Source: CAVXTT01 sp963764685 (GTDB lineage Bacteria > Bacteroidota > Ignavibacteria > Ignavibacteriales > Ignavibacteriaceae). From it: a DNA stretch of 64,000 nucleotides. Positions 1-8,840 of this stretch are shown here, piece by piece. The DNA lies in assembly GCA_963764685.1 (NCBI GenBank), contig CAVXTT010000027.1, positions 1 through 64,000 of the forward strand. The letters are read 5' to 3'. The stretch's first letter is position 1. Each line of letters begins with the position of its first letter. Position numbers and translations under genes: made by a program. The notes beneath the pieces were generated by a model. The model ran no database searches and was not told the DNA's origin. It saw only the letters and a program-made list of their open reading frames with translations.

Positions 1-483
1 CGGGCAGGGAGTCTTCGACGAAGCAATCCCCAATGCCAGCGGTGAGGGCACTGCTGGTATGAGGATTTTTCGCACTGCCCGCCCTTATGGCTTCGATACA
101 TTCCTTCGGAACACTCAGCCACCGGGCTAGGATTCTTTAGGAAAGGAAAGAAAGGTCACTGAGTGTTTTCGAGTCTTCGAGAAAATGTATCGAAGTGACC
201 GGACACTGGCGATAAGGCGTCATTAGAGGAGTCCTCGACGAAGCAATCTGGCAAACTATGCAGTTACCCTATAAACAGACGCAAAAGTATTATAATATTT
301 CCCGATATAGATCTTTCCATTCCTTATTAAATTTATTTACGAGTAATAACTTAGCCTTTCTTGATCCCCTATCCCCTAATTTGCCAGATTGCTTCTGTCG
401 AGGACTCCATCGCAATGACGCGCTGATTATGGGGGGAAAGTTAAGGAGCTTGCTTCGTTGAAGACTCCCTGCAATGACGCACC
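1..483. repeat. Mosaic of dispersed inverted repeats
   Basis: The first 500 bases hold no credible gene. They contain several copies of a motif reading GAGTCCTCGACGAAGCAATC: direct at about 7-31 and 217-253, inverted at about 381-421 and 448-480. The 217-253 and 381-421 copies form the two arms of a roughly 200-bp inverted element. A second nested inverted pair has CTTCGATACATT at 91-102 facing AATGTATCGAAG at 184-195. Another copy lies at 37586-37610, so this is a dispersed family. Short ORFs here are by-products of the repeats. Confidence 0.7.
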
Positions 484-583
484 CCGAGGTAGTTCCTCGG
501 GAAAATGTACCGCAGTGCCGTAATCTGGTCGAAACCCGGTGATACATTTTACTTGACAATTAAATCTTTTATATTTAAGTTTA

Positions 584-603
584 ATCAGACAAAAAAATCT
601 GAT
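584..603. promoter_or_regulatory. Inverted-repeat operator upstream of the Rrf2 gene
   Basis: ATCAGA (584-589), an 8-base spacer, then TCTGAT (598-603), ending 6 bases before the start codon chosen for the regulator. The same half-sites and spacing recur at 1059-1078. A TTGACA hexamer at 553-558 could be the -35 element, which would put the repeat over or just after the -10 region. Autorepression by the Rrf2 protein is inferred from position and repetition. Confidence 0.6.
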
Positions 604-609
604 TATAAT

Positions 610-1041
610 ATGACAGTAATTTTCTCTAAAAAGTGCGAATATGGATTACAGGCAGTACTTTACCTGGCTGCCCATATGGACAGGGATGTTATTTCTGCAG
701 ATGAAATTGCTACAAAATTGAATATACCAAAGGAATTTATCTCTAAAATACTGCAGAGTTTAACTGAAAGCGGTATTATTGCCTCAAAAAAGGGTAAGTC
801 AGGCGGATTTGCAATTGCAAAGGATCCTTCCAGAATCAGGTTAATTGATATTGTTGCAGCAATAGATGGACTTACAATGTTTAATAACTGTGTGCTTGGT
901 TTCCCGAAATGCAATCCGGATAATCCCTGTCCCCTTCACGACCGCTGGGGTGAATTAAGAACCAAGGCTTATAATATGCTTTCGGATGAGACATTAGATC
1001 ATTTCAAAGAGAAAACTTTAAGTAAAGTAAATTCTCTTTGA
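610..1041 (+). CDS. Rrf2 family Fe-S transcriptional regulator (NsrR/IscR-like)
   Basis: A 143-residue winged-helix regulator of the Rrf2 family. The open frame extends upstream to 505, but Rrf2 proteins begin at the helix seen after the ATG at 610 (MTVIFSKKCEYGLQ). The DNA-recognition region and wing (SGGFAIAKDP) are present. Three cysteines, C94, C101 and C107, in NNCVLG...CNPDNPCPLH match the cluster-binding cysteines of Fe-S Rrf2 members such as NsrR and IscR. NsrR senses nitric oxide. The gene stands directly before a nitrite reductase operon, and an identical inverted repeat flanks it on both sides, so control of nitrite/NO genes is the likely role. Whether it senses NO or cluster status cannot be read from sequence. 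Confidence 0.88.
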   Translation: MTVIFSKKCEYGLQAVLYLAAHMDRDVISADEIATKLNIPKEFISKILQSLTESGIIASKKGKSGGFAIAKDPSRIRLIDIVAAIDGLTMFNNCVLGFPKCNPDNPCPLHDRWGELRTKAYNMLSDETLDHFKEKTLSKVNSL

Positions 1042-1058
1042 TATTTTTTTATGTATAA

Positions 1059-1078
1059 ATCAGACTAATTTATCTGAT
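1059..1078. promoter_or_regulatory. Second copy of the Rrf2-associated operator
   Basis: ATCAGA (1059-1064), 8-base spacer, TCTGAT (1073-1078). Half-sites and spacing are identical to 584-603, while the spacers share little beyond their first base. It ends one base before the ATG at 1080, so a bound protein would block transcription or translation start of the nitrite operon. Confidence 0.6.
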
Positions 1079-1079
1079 A

Positions 1080-2194
1080 ATGATTAAGAAGACAAAAATA
1101 ATACGAAATAATGAAAAACCGGTTCAGAAGTACAGGTTTATAATTCAATCCTTATTTGCGTTACTTTGCTTATGGATCGGTATTGAGATGTATTTATTTA
1201 TAACGTACCTGGAATCAGGCGGCACCGCTGCTTTTTATAACAGGCCTCCCGGTGTAGATGGTTTTCTTCCTATCAGCTCAATGATGAGTTTTTATCTTTT
1301 TATAACTACAGGAATAATTCATCAGGCTCATCCGGCAGGTATGATGATCTTTGCTGCAATAGTTCTTGTATCACTGGTATTCGGGAAATCATTCTGCAGC
1401 TGGCTCTGTCCGGTTGGATTTATTTCAGAACCGATTGGTGATTTTGGGGAGAAGATCATCAAAAAAATATTCAGAAGAAAATTAACAATGCCGAAATGGC
1501 TGGACTATCCTTTAAGAAGTTTAAAATATCTCCTGCTGGGATTTCTTTTTTATTCAGTTTTCTTTCTTATGACTACCACTGCTATCGCAGGCATTTCTTG
1601 ATTCCCCTTACAATATTGTTGCCGATATTAAAGATGTACTATTTCTTTGCAGATATTTCCAGGTTCTCTTTAATTGTAATATCTGCATTATTTGTTCTTT
1701 CAGTATTTATCAGGAATTTCTGGTGCAGATTCTTATGTCCCTATGGTGCACTGCTTGGATTAGTTTCCTTTCTTAGTCCTTATAAGATCAAAAGAAACCC
1801 GGTAAGCTGTATCGACTGCAATCTCTGCGCCAAGGCCTGTCCTTCCGCCATTAAAGTTGATAAAGTTATTACTGTGCTGTCTGATGAATGCACTTCCTGC
1901 CTTAGCTGTGTTGATGCCTGTCCTGTTGCAGATACACTTGAATATAAATCAGTTATAACAAATAAGAGAATATCAAAAAAAACAGTTGCAATCGGATTAG
2001 TATCAATTTTTATGATCGTAACCGGGATCGGAATTTTTACCGGGCATTGGCAGAATGACATTACAAAAGAAGAATACCTGAAGCACTACCGGGAGATGAA
2101 TACTTACGGACATCCTACCGGGACTGAAGCAGTAAAAAAGTTTAACCGGGAATCTGAATTAGAAAGATCCGGAACAAATAAAATTAACAATTAA
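1080..2194 (+). CDS. Membrane 4Fe-4S ferredoxin-like protein (NapH/NosR/CcoG type), frame broken
   Basis: Two overlapping open frames (1080-1601 and 1496-2194) form one polytopic membrane protein of about 370 residues. The first half has membrane helices and FCSWLCP. The second half has WCRFLCPYG, then two ferredoxin-type clusters, CIDCNLCAKACP and CTSCLSCVDACP, and a last membrane helix. This order is typical of the NapH/NosR C-terminal/CcoG family, which moves electrons across or from the membrane. Between about 1593 and 1635 the frame changes twice: reading about 1590-1633 in the third frame restores FLDSPYNIVADIK, so two nearby one-base errors explain the split. It lies 15 bases before nirK and may feed electrons to it. 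The exact subfamily is not settled. Confidence 0.75.
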
Positions 2195-2209
2195 TACATT
2201 GGAGTTATT

Positions 2210-3689
2210 ATGAAAAAACATATTAAAATAAAATTGCTGACAGGATCGGTTCTTATCTCAGCTGCACTCATTACTGCTGTCCTGTTTATGCCCGGGTGCG
2301 AATCAAGCTACTCGAACCAGGTTAAGGGTGAAGAGTATGCAAGGTTAACATATGCTCCGATGGTGCCTCCTCCGATAACAAGAAAATATCCCACTAAGGT
2401 AATTGTGGATCTTGAGACAAAAGAAGTAACCAGACAGCTTGCTGATGGTGTTGAATATACATTCTGGACATTCGGAGGAGATGTTCCCGGTAAGTTTATA
2501 AGAGTAAGAGTTGGAGATCTTGTTGAGTTTCATCTTCATAATGCACCCGACAGTAAGATGCCCCACAATATAGATCTTCATGCTGTAACCGGTCAGGGCG
2601 GCGGTGCTGAAGCATCTTTTACTGCCCCGGGTTACTCGTCTACATTTTCCTTTACTGTGAAGAATCCAGGTCTCTATGTTTATCACTGCGCAACTGCTCC
2701 TGTAGGACTTCATATTGCAAATGGTATGTATGGACTAATACTGGTAGAACCGGAAGAAGGTCTGCCGCCTGTTGACCGTGAGTATTATATAGTGCAGAGT
2801 GAATTTTATACTCAGGGAAAGAATGGAGAACCGGGTTTACAGCCTTTCTCACAGGATAAAGCTGTAAATGAAGAACCGGAATATGTTGTATTTAATGGTT
2901 CGGTAGGTTCCCTTACCGGCGATAAATCGCTGCCTGCAAAAACAGGAGAAACAATCAGGTTATATGTCGGCAACGGAGGTCCTAATCTTGTTTCTTCATT
3001 TCATGTTATCGGTGAGATCTTCGATAAAGTATACGGCGAAGGAGGAACCACAGTTAATCAGCAGAATGTACAGACTACAATTATACCCGCCGGCGGTTCA
3101 GCAATAGTGGAGTTTAAAGTTGATGTGCCCGGAAGATTTATACTGGTGGATCATTCAATATTCCGCGCATTCAATAAGGGTGCAATCGGAATGTTAAAAG
3201 TTGAAGGGAAAGAAGATTCTCTTGTCTATTCTCATAAACAAAAAGAAGATGTCTGGTTCGGCTCTGTTGAAAAAGAACAGCTATGGAGCGAATCGAGACA
3301 GGGTCTCACTGCCCAGCTTAATACTAATAATCAAAGCATTCCAGCACCTTCAGGATTTGACCTCGGCAAGAGTGTATATACCGCAACCTGCCAGGCCTGC
3401 CACCAGCAGAATGGTACAGGACTGCCTAATGTATTTCCCCCGCTTGCCAATTCAGATTACCTGAATAAAGATAAATCGAGAGCAATAAACACTGTTTTAA
3501 AAGGTTTAACAGGACCGGTTACAGTAAACGGTAAACAATACAACGGCATTATGCCTCCTCAGAATTTAACCGATCAGCAGATTGCTGCAGTATTGACTTA
3601 TGTATATAAAAACTGGGAAAACTCAGGTAAGAACTGTTACCGCTGAAGAAGTTGCAAAAGTTAAAGGTTCAAAAATAGTCAGCAAATAA
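2210..3689 (+). CDS. nirK: Copper nitrite reductase NirK with C-terminal cytochrome c domain
   Basis: Reduces nitrite to nitric oxide in the periplasm. A lipoprotein-like signal ends at C30 (FMPGC). Two cupredoxin domains follow. Type 1 copper ligands are H119, C160, H168 and M173. Type 2 ligands are H124, H159 and H315, with catalytic D122 and H265. After about residue 380 a cytochrome c domain is fused, with CQACH at 394-398 and a probable axial Met in GIMPP (448). The frame as read stops at 3646 with an unrelated tail. A one-base shift near 3633 restores an ending rich in V, A and K that stops at 3689, directly before the next ATG (TAAATG). The fused haem domain probably replaces a separate cytochrome donor. 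Confidence 0.93.
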
Positions 3690-4503
3690 ATGAAGAATCT
3701 AATTTTATATATCGTACTATTTTTACTACTCCCGCTGTCCGCCGGATTATCACAAAATACCTGCACATCCGTGAATGTCGAAAGACAAAATGGTTCTGAT
3801 ATCCGGCGGTAATTTTATTCCCTTATATGGTGCAAAGGGAGAAGTACAGAAAGTAGATGATTTTTATATGGACGTCTACCCTGTTACTAACGGACAGTTC
3901 CTTGAATTTGTTAAGTGTAATCCCAAATGGCAGCGTTCTAAGGTTAAAAAAATATTTGCAGATGCTAACTACCTCAGGCAGTGGGAGAATGATCTGGATC
4001 CCGGGAAGTCAGTTGATCTTAACAGTCCCGTAACCAATGTTTCCTGGTTTGCTGCGAAGGCATACGCAGAATGGAAAGGGAAAAGACTTCCTACAGTTGC
4101 CGAATGGGAATACACAGCTTCGGCAAGTAAGAACAAACCCAACGAGGGGACTAACTTGAATAATATTCAAAGAATTCAGTCCTGGTATTCCAAACTTAGT
4201 TCTAAATACCTTCAGCCTGTTGGCTCCACCGAAAAAAATTACTGGGGGGTCTATGATCTTTTCGGTTTAATATGGGAGTGGACTTTCGATTTCAACAGCT
4301 CTCTGGTTACAGGTGAATCGAGAGACGGGGGTAATGTAGAAAGAAATTTATTCTGCGGTTCGGGCTCCTCTTCAGCTCTTGATCTTAAAAACTATCCTGC
4401 ATTTATGCGCTATGGATTCAGGAGCAGCCTTAAAGCAAATTATACTATTTCGAATTTAGGGTTCAGATGTGTAAAAGATAAAAACAATAAGAAGGAAATA
4501 TGA
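3690..4503 (+). CDS. nirV: NirV-like formylglycine-generating-enzyme family protein
   Basis: An SUMF1/FGE-sulfatase-fold protein. The open frame from 3775 lacks an export signal, but an ATG at 3690 directly after the nirK stop gives MKNLILYIVLFLLLPLSAG in another frame, a clear signal peptide. One base shift near 3770 joins the two. Family features are YPVTNGQFLEFV, SPVTNVSWFAAKAYAEWKGKRLPT, EWEYTA, GVYDLFGLIWEWT and GFRCVK. FGE-fold proteins without sulfatase partners often sit beside nirK or nosZ and are called NirV; their function is not established. It overlaps the next gene by 4 bases (ATGA). Confidence 0.8.
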
Positions 4504-5117
4504 ATATGAAATCATCATTAACAATACTGCTGCTGTTTTTCACATTTTTAGGATTTACCGGCACTGCCTTCCCCCACTGCGATGGCGTTGACGGTCCTGT
4601 TGTTCAGTCAGCAATAAAATCACTGGAAACAAAAGATATCAGCTATGTCCTTATCTGGATCAAGAAAGAACACGAACAGGAAGTAAAAGATGCATTTGCA
4701 AAAACATTGATTGTAAGGGAGCTTGGTCCTGATGCGAAGGAAGTGGCAGATCATCATTTTATGGAAACAGTTGTAAGGATCCACCGCGAAGGTGAAGGAG
4801 AGCCGTTCACAGGGATTAAAGCAGCGGGCAGAGATCTTGGTCCTGTTATACCTGCAGCCGATAAATCAATAGAATCGGGATCACTGGAAGAGATGAAACA
4901 AATATTGAGCTCAAGACTCTTCAGCGAGCTTGATAAAAAATTCCAGACCCTGCAGGAAAAGAAAATATTTGATGTTTCTGATACAGAAGCAGGACGTGAA
5001 TATGTAGAGGCTTATGTACAATACCTGCATTTTGCGGATAATCTCTATAAAGCTGCAGACTTTGTTCCACACAGCGAAAATAATTCAGGTCAGCCTGAAG
5101 AAGAGCATCATCATTAA
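4500..5117 (+). CDS. DUF6448-like exported protein of unknown function
   Basis: About 205 residues with an N-terminal signal peptide (LLLFFTFLGFTGTA). The mature protein begins with HCDGVDGPVV, which I associate with the DUF6448 family; this is from memory. The middle is helical and charged, with IKKEHEQEVKDAF and ADHHFMETVVRIHREGEGEPF. The protein ends in EEEHHH. The His/Cys content at both ends, and the position between nirV and the copper chaperone SCO, suggest metal handling; that is inference. The start overlaps the nirV stop (ATGA at 4500); an alternative ATG is at 4506. I know of no function. Confidence 0.75.
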   Translation: MNMKSSLTILLLFFTFLGFTGTAFPHCDGVDGPVVQSAIKSLETKDISYVLIWIKKEHEQEVKDAFAKTLIVRELGPDAKEVADHHFMETVVRIHREGEGEPFTGIKAAGRDLGPVIPAADKSIESGSLEEMKQILSSRLFSELDKKFQTLQEKKIFDVSDTEAGREYVEAYVQYLHFADNLYKAADFVPHSENNSGQPEEEHHH

Positions 5118-5130
5118 GAAAGGATTTAAT

Positions 5131-5802
5131 ATGAAAAAGAAAACATTATTTTTATCATTAGCGGGACTCATCATTATCTCAGCTTTATTTCTAAGCTTTA
5201 CTTATTTAAGAGCCGACAAAAAGAGCAATACTGAGGTCGCCGTATCCAAGTCTTCAGAGATGAAGGAGGAAAAGGAAGAACACTCCTGCTGCAGCGGTGA
5301 GGAATCAGAAGAATTTTCAGAAGCTTCCATTTACCAGCTTGAATCGGAATGGAAGAACCAGGATGGGGAAAAATTTACACTGGGAGACCTTGAAGGGAAG
5401 CCGGTTATATTAAGTATGTTTTTTGCAAGCTGCACTTATGCCTGTCCCATTATTGTTAATGATATGAAAAAAATTGAATCTTCACTTTCAGAAAAAGAAT
5501 TGAAGAATTACAGGTTCGTGCTCGTATCAATTGATCCGAAGAGAGATACACCTGAAGCACTTAAAAAGTTTGCAGAGCAGAAGAATCTTGACCTGAACCG
5601 GTGGACATTATTGACCGGCAGCCCGGATAATATAATGGAGCTTGCCGCCTTATTGGGATTCAAATATAAGAAGGACCCTGACGGGCAATATTCTCATTCG
5701 AATATGATAATTGTCCTTAACCGCGAAGGTGAAATAGAGCATCAGCATTTAGGTCTGAACCAGGATCTTACAGCCGCAGAAGCAATAATTAAAAATTTAT
5801 AA
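5131..5802 (+). CDS. SCO1/SenC/PrrC family copper chaperone or thiol reductase
   Basis: A membrane-anchored, thioredoxin-like periplasmic protein of 223 residues. The open frame reaches back to 5014, but the ATG at 5131 has a good ribosome site (AAGAAAGGA) and starts a hydrophobic anchor. The metal-binding CTYACP motif gives C101 and C105, and the distal histidine is H189 (YSHSNMI). SCO proteins deliver copper to the Cu-A site of cytochrome oxidase or of N2O reductase. Here the neighbouring copper enzyme is NirK, so copper delivery to NirK is plausible. An extra Cys pair (HSCCSG, residues 51-56) sits in the acidic linker after the anchor and is not part of the usual motif. Confidence 0.9.
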   Translation: MKKKTLFLSLAGLIIISALFLSFTYLRADKKSNTEVAVSKSSEMKEEKEEHSCCSGEESEEFSEASIYQLESEWKNQDGEKFTLGDLEGKPVILSMFFASCTYACPIIVNDMKKIESSLSEKELKNYRFVLVSIDPKRDTPEALKKFAEQKNLDLNRWTLLTGSPDNIMELAALLGFKYKKDPDGQYSHSNMIIVLNREGEIEHQHLGLNQDLTAAEAIIKNL

Positions 5803-5812
5803 AGGAGATATG

Positions 5813-6578
5813 ATGGAAAAGAAAGAATATAATTTTTCGGGAGAAGAGCTTACACAATTAACGCTTGCTGAAATTGTACAGTATAATTTTCACGCAGCTG
5901 CAGTATTTGAGAAATATGGTCTCGACTTCTGCTGCCGCGGTAATAAACCAATAGAGGATGCCTGCAGGGAAAAAGGACTGAATAAAGATCAGGTGCTGTC
6001 AGATCTGAAATACCTTGAGGGCAGATCAGTCAGGATCTGTCAGGCAGGATGAATGGGGACTGGATTTTATGATCGATTATATTGTAAATACACATCATGA
6101 ATATGTCAGGAAGATGATCCCCGTTTTGTCTGCTCATACTGAAAAAATTGCATCGGTACACGGTGAGAGACATCCTGAGCTTATCGAAATAGCTAAAAAA
6201 TTCTCTGTTGTTTATAAAGAACTGAAACAGCATATGTTCAAAGAGGAGCAGATACTCTTCCCCTATATCAAGCAGATAGTAAATGCTGCGGTTAACGGAA
6301 CAAAGTTCGAACCCCCGTATTTCGGAAGTGTTGCCAACCCGATCAAGATGATGGAAATAGAACATCAGAATGCAGGAGATGAACTTTTCGGGATCAGGGA
6401 TCTGTCGAATAATTATTCTGTACCTGATGATGCCTGTAATACCTACAGGATCTGCCTGCTTGAATTAAAAGAATTCGAAGAGGATCTGCACAAACACATT
6501 CACCTTGAGAATAACATATTATTCCCAAAAGCAATTAAGCTTGAAGAAGACCTCACCAGGAGAACTTTATCTGTCTAA
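5813..6578 (+). CDS. ric: RIC family di-iron protein (ScdA/YtfE), frame broken
   Basis: Repair-of-iron-centres protein: an N-terminal ScdA_N domain followed by a hemerythrin-like domain. The first piece (to 6052) has LTLAEIVQYNFHAAAVFEKY and the DFCCRG motif. The second (6015-6578) has the His-rich di-iron site residues in NTHHEYV, KQHMFKEEQILFP, EIEHQNAGD and KHIHLENNILFP. One base shift between about 6030 and 6050 joins them to about 255 residues. RIC proteins repair Fe-S clusters damaged by nitric oxide or release NO from iron, which fits an operon that makes NO. Two ATGs lie at 5810 and 5813; the second has the better distance from GGAG at 5804-5807. Confidence 0.88.
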
Positions 6579-6673
6579 TATAGTTATCCACTCCATTATT
6601 GACGGTCGTCATATTTTGTCCGGTTTTATTAAATATTTTTGATGACCCTCACAATAAAAATAATGGAGCTAAG

Positions 6674-8056
6674 ATGTTAGATAAAAATGCTTTACAGCAG
6701 TTAAGCCTTAATTTTAAAGGAGAGATCATAACACCCGGTCATCCAGGCTATATTGACTCTAAAAGAATATGGAACGGGATGATCGAGAAAAATCCGGCAG
6801 TTATTCTTAAGTGTGCCGATACCAGCGATATTCTTAAAGCACTCGAGTTTGTAAAAAACAGTACTATGCCCCTATCTATAAGAGCTGGCGGGCATAGTAT
6901 TGCGGGATTTTCGGTTAATAATAATGGTGCTGTTATTGATCTTTCTTTAATGAGGGAAGTTCAGATTAAAAGAAATGGAAAGTCAACAGCCATAGTACAG
7001 GGGGGAGCCCTGATGAGGGATCTTGATAATGCTGCTGCAGAGCACGGACTTGCTGTACCGTCAGGTATAATCAGCCATACGGGTGTTGCAGGCTTAACCC
7101 TGGGAGGAGGATTTGGATGGATAAGCAGGAAATTCGGATTAAGCATCGATAGCCTTTTATCTGCAGAGATCATTACAGCGGATGGCAATATTTTAACTGC
7201 AAGTGAGAAGGAAAATTCAGACCTGTTCTGGGGCATCAGAGGCGGAGGTGGAAACTTCGGGGTTGCAACCTCATTCGAATTCTCCTGCGACAATCTCGGT
7301 AAAGAAGTATTTGCAGGGTTAATCATTCGCCCATTCAATGAAGCAAAAAAATATTTACAGTTCCATAGAGATTATGTACGTACACTTCCTGATGAAATGA
7401 CAGTATGGTCAATTATTCGACACGCTCCCCCATTGCCTTTTCTACCGGAAGATGTTCATGGTAAGCTTGTAGTAATTTCTCCTTTTGTATACACCGGTGA
7501 TCAGCAGGCAGGAGAAAAACTTCTTAAACCATTGATTGATCAGGTTAAACCAATAGCAGCTGTTATGGGAATGCATCCCTGGACGGCCTGGCAGTCAGGT
7601 TTTGATGCATTGAACTCACATTATTTCAGGAATTACTGGAAATCCCACCACATTAAAGATTTCAGTGATAATTTTATTGACACTGTACTTACGCTGGCAG
7701 AAGACCTGCCTACTCCCCTGTGCGAAATATTATTACTTCATATGGAAGGAAAACCTTCAAGGATACCTGATGATGCTACGGCTTATTCATACCGTAAAAT
7801 ACCATTCATAATGAATCTGCACACACGCTGGGAAAATAAAGCCGATGATGAAAGATGTGTTAACTGGGCACAGGATTTCTTTACTAAAACAAAACCATAT
7901 TCCGAAGGCGTATATGTTAATTTTCTTTCCAATGAAGGAGCTAACCGTGTGCGGGATGCTTACTCACCTCAGATCTGGAAACGCCTGGTGGAAGTAAAAA
8001 GAAAATATGATCCTAAAAATTTGTTTAACTCGAATCAGAATATTAAGCCTGATTAG
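6674..8056 (+). CDS. FAD-linked oxidase, berberine-bridge-enzyme type
   Basis: 460 residues. The ATG at 6674, preceded by GGAG, is preferred over the upstream frame start at 6599. An FAD-binding PCMH domain is seen with RAGGHSIAGFS, where the His is the usual covalent 8-alpha FAD attachment site, followed by GLTLGGGFGWISRKFG and FWGIRGGGGNFG. A C-terminal BBE element is present (VYVNFLSNEG and KYDPKNLFNSNQNI). The position where many relatives carry a second, cysteinyl FAD link reads SHTGVAG with no Cys, so attachment is probably through one bond only. Substrate is unknown; relatives oxidise sugars or alkaloid-like compounds. It sits between the nirK and nrf clusters on the same strand but has its own leader. 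Confidence 0.85.
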   Translation: MLDKNALQQLSLNFKGEIITPGHPGYIDSKRIWNGMIEKNPAVILKCADTSDILKALEFVKNSTMPLSIRAGGHSIAGFSVNNNGAVIDLSLMREVQIKRNGKSTAIVQGGALMRDLDNAAAEHGLAVPSGIISHTGVAGLTLGGGFGWISRKFGLSIDSLLSAEIITADGNILTASEKENSDLFWGIRGGGGNFGVATSFEFSCDNLGKEVFAGLIIRPFNEAKKYLQFHRDYVRTLPDEMTVWSIIRHAPPLPFLPEDVHGKLVVISPFVYTGDQQAGEKLLKPLIDQVKPIAAVMGMHPWTAWQSGFDALNSHYFRNYWKSHHIKDFSDNFIDTVLTLAEDLPTPLCEILLLHMEGKPSRIPDDATAYSYRKIPFIMNLHTRWENKADDERCVNWAQDFFTKTKPYSEGVYVNFLSNEGANRVRDAYSPQIWKRLVEVKRKYDPKNLFNSNQNIKPD

Positions 8057-8212
8057 ATCTTTGCCGGATATTAACAAATAAGGATTGTTAATTGATTTAG
8101 TCAAAAAGATAACTGATTTTTGTACCTTAATTCTGTCAGGGGAAAAAGCTCTTTATCATAATGAGTCCGGGGAATTACTTTACCCCGCAGGTAAATTAAA
8201 AAACTATACTAA

Positions 8213-8821
8213 ATGCGATTAAAAAATATTTACCATTCTGTTTTGCCCCCTCCAAACTGGCGGGTACCTGTTATTGTTATCTCCGCTGTCCTGCTTGGAC
8301 TTATTCTTCTTACACTTCATATTGCAAATGCAACTTCATATTTGTCTGATAACCCGCGAGCCTGTATAAACTGCCATGTTATGACTGCTCAGTATATCTC
8401 CTGGGAGAAAAGCAGTCACGCAAGAGTTGCTACCTGCAACGACTGCCACGTACCGCACGATAATTTTATAAGGACATATGCATTTAAAGCCAGTGACGGA
8501 TTACGGCACGCAACAATGTTTACTTTCAGGTTGGAGCCGCAGGTAATAAGAATAAAAGAAGCAGGGATAAATGTAGTCCAGGAAAACTGCATAAGGTGCC
8601 ATCAGAAAATTCTTCAGAGCACTTATATTGTTGATCCTGTAACATTAGAATCACGTGAACACGGTGAAGGAAAGTTCTGCTGGGATTGCCACAGGGAAAC
8701 ACCCCACGGCAGGGTAAGCAGTTTATCTGCTTTTCCTAATGCAAGAGTTCCTCAGCTTACACCTATAATTCCTTCCTGGCTGGAGAAGTTAACCGAAAAA
8801 GAAACTCAAAATAAAAAATAA
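8213..8821 (+). CDS. nrfH: Cytochrome c nitrite reductase small subunit NrfH
   Basis: Membrane-anchored tetrahaem quinol dehydrogenase of the NapC/NirT family, 202 residues. One N-terminal membrane helix (about 19-40) precedes four haem motifs: CINCH (51-55), CNDCH (75-79), CIRCH (126-130) and CWDCH (156-160). The first motif is followed by VM (M57), matching the unusual Met ligand of NrfH haem 1. It takes electrons from menaquinol and passes them to NrfA, encoded 20 bases downstream. The 156-base gap before the gene probably holds its own promoter; I could not identify a copy of the upstream Rrf2 operator there. Confidence 0.95.
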   Translation: MRLKNIYHSVLPPPNWRVPVIVISAVLLGLILLTLHIANATSYLSDNPRACINCHVMTAQYISWEKSSHARVATCNDCHVPHDNFIRTYAFKASDGLRHATMFTFRLEPQVIRIKEAGINVVQENCIRCHQKILQSTYIVDPVTLESREHGEGKFCWDCHRETPHGRVSSLSAFPNARVPQLTPIIPSWLEKLTEKETQNKK

Positions 8822-8840
8822 AAATTATCCGGAAATAAAA

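Noticed and set aside
4500..4600. ATCUN copper site at the mature N-terminus of the DUF6448-like protein
   Set aside because: Likely cleavage leaves Phe-Pro-His; Pro in position 2 cannot provide the needed amide nitrogen.
8057..8212. Third Rrf2 operator upstream of nrfH
   Set aside because: The region has AGTCA and TGATT pieces but no ATCAGA-N8-TCTGAT match.
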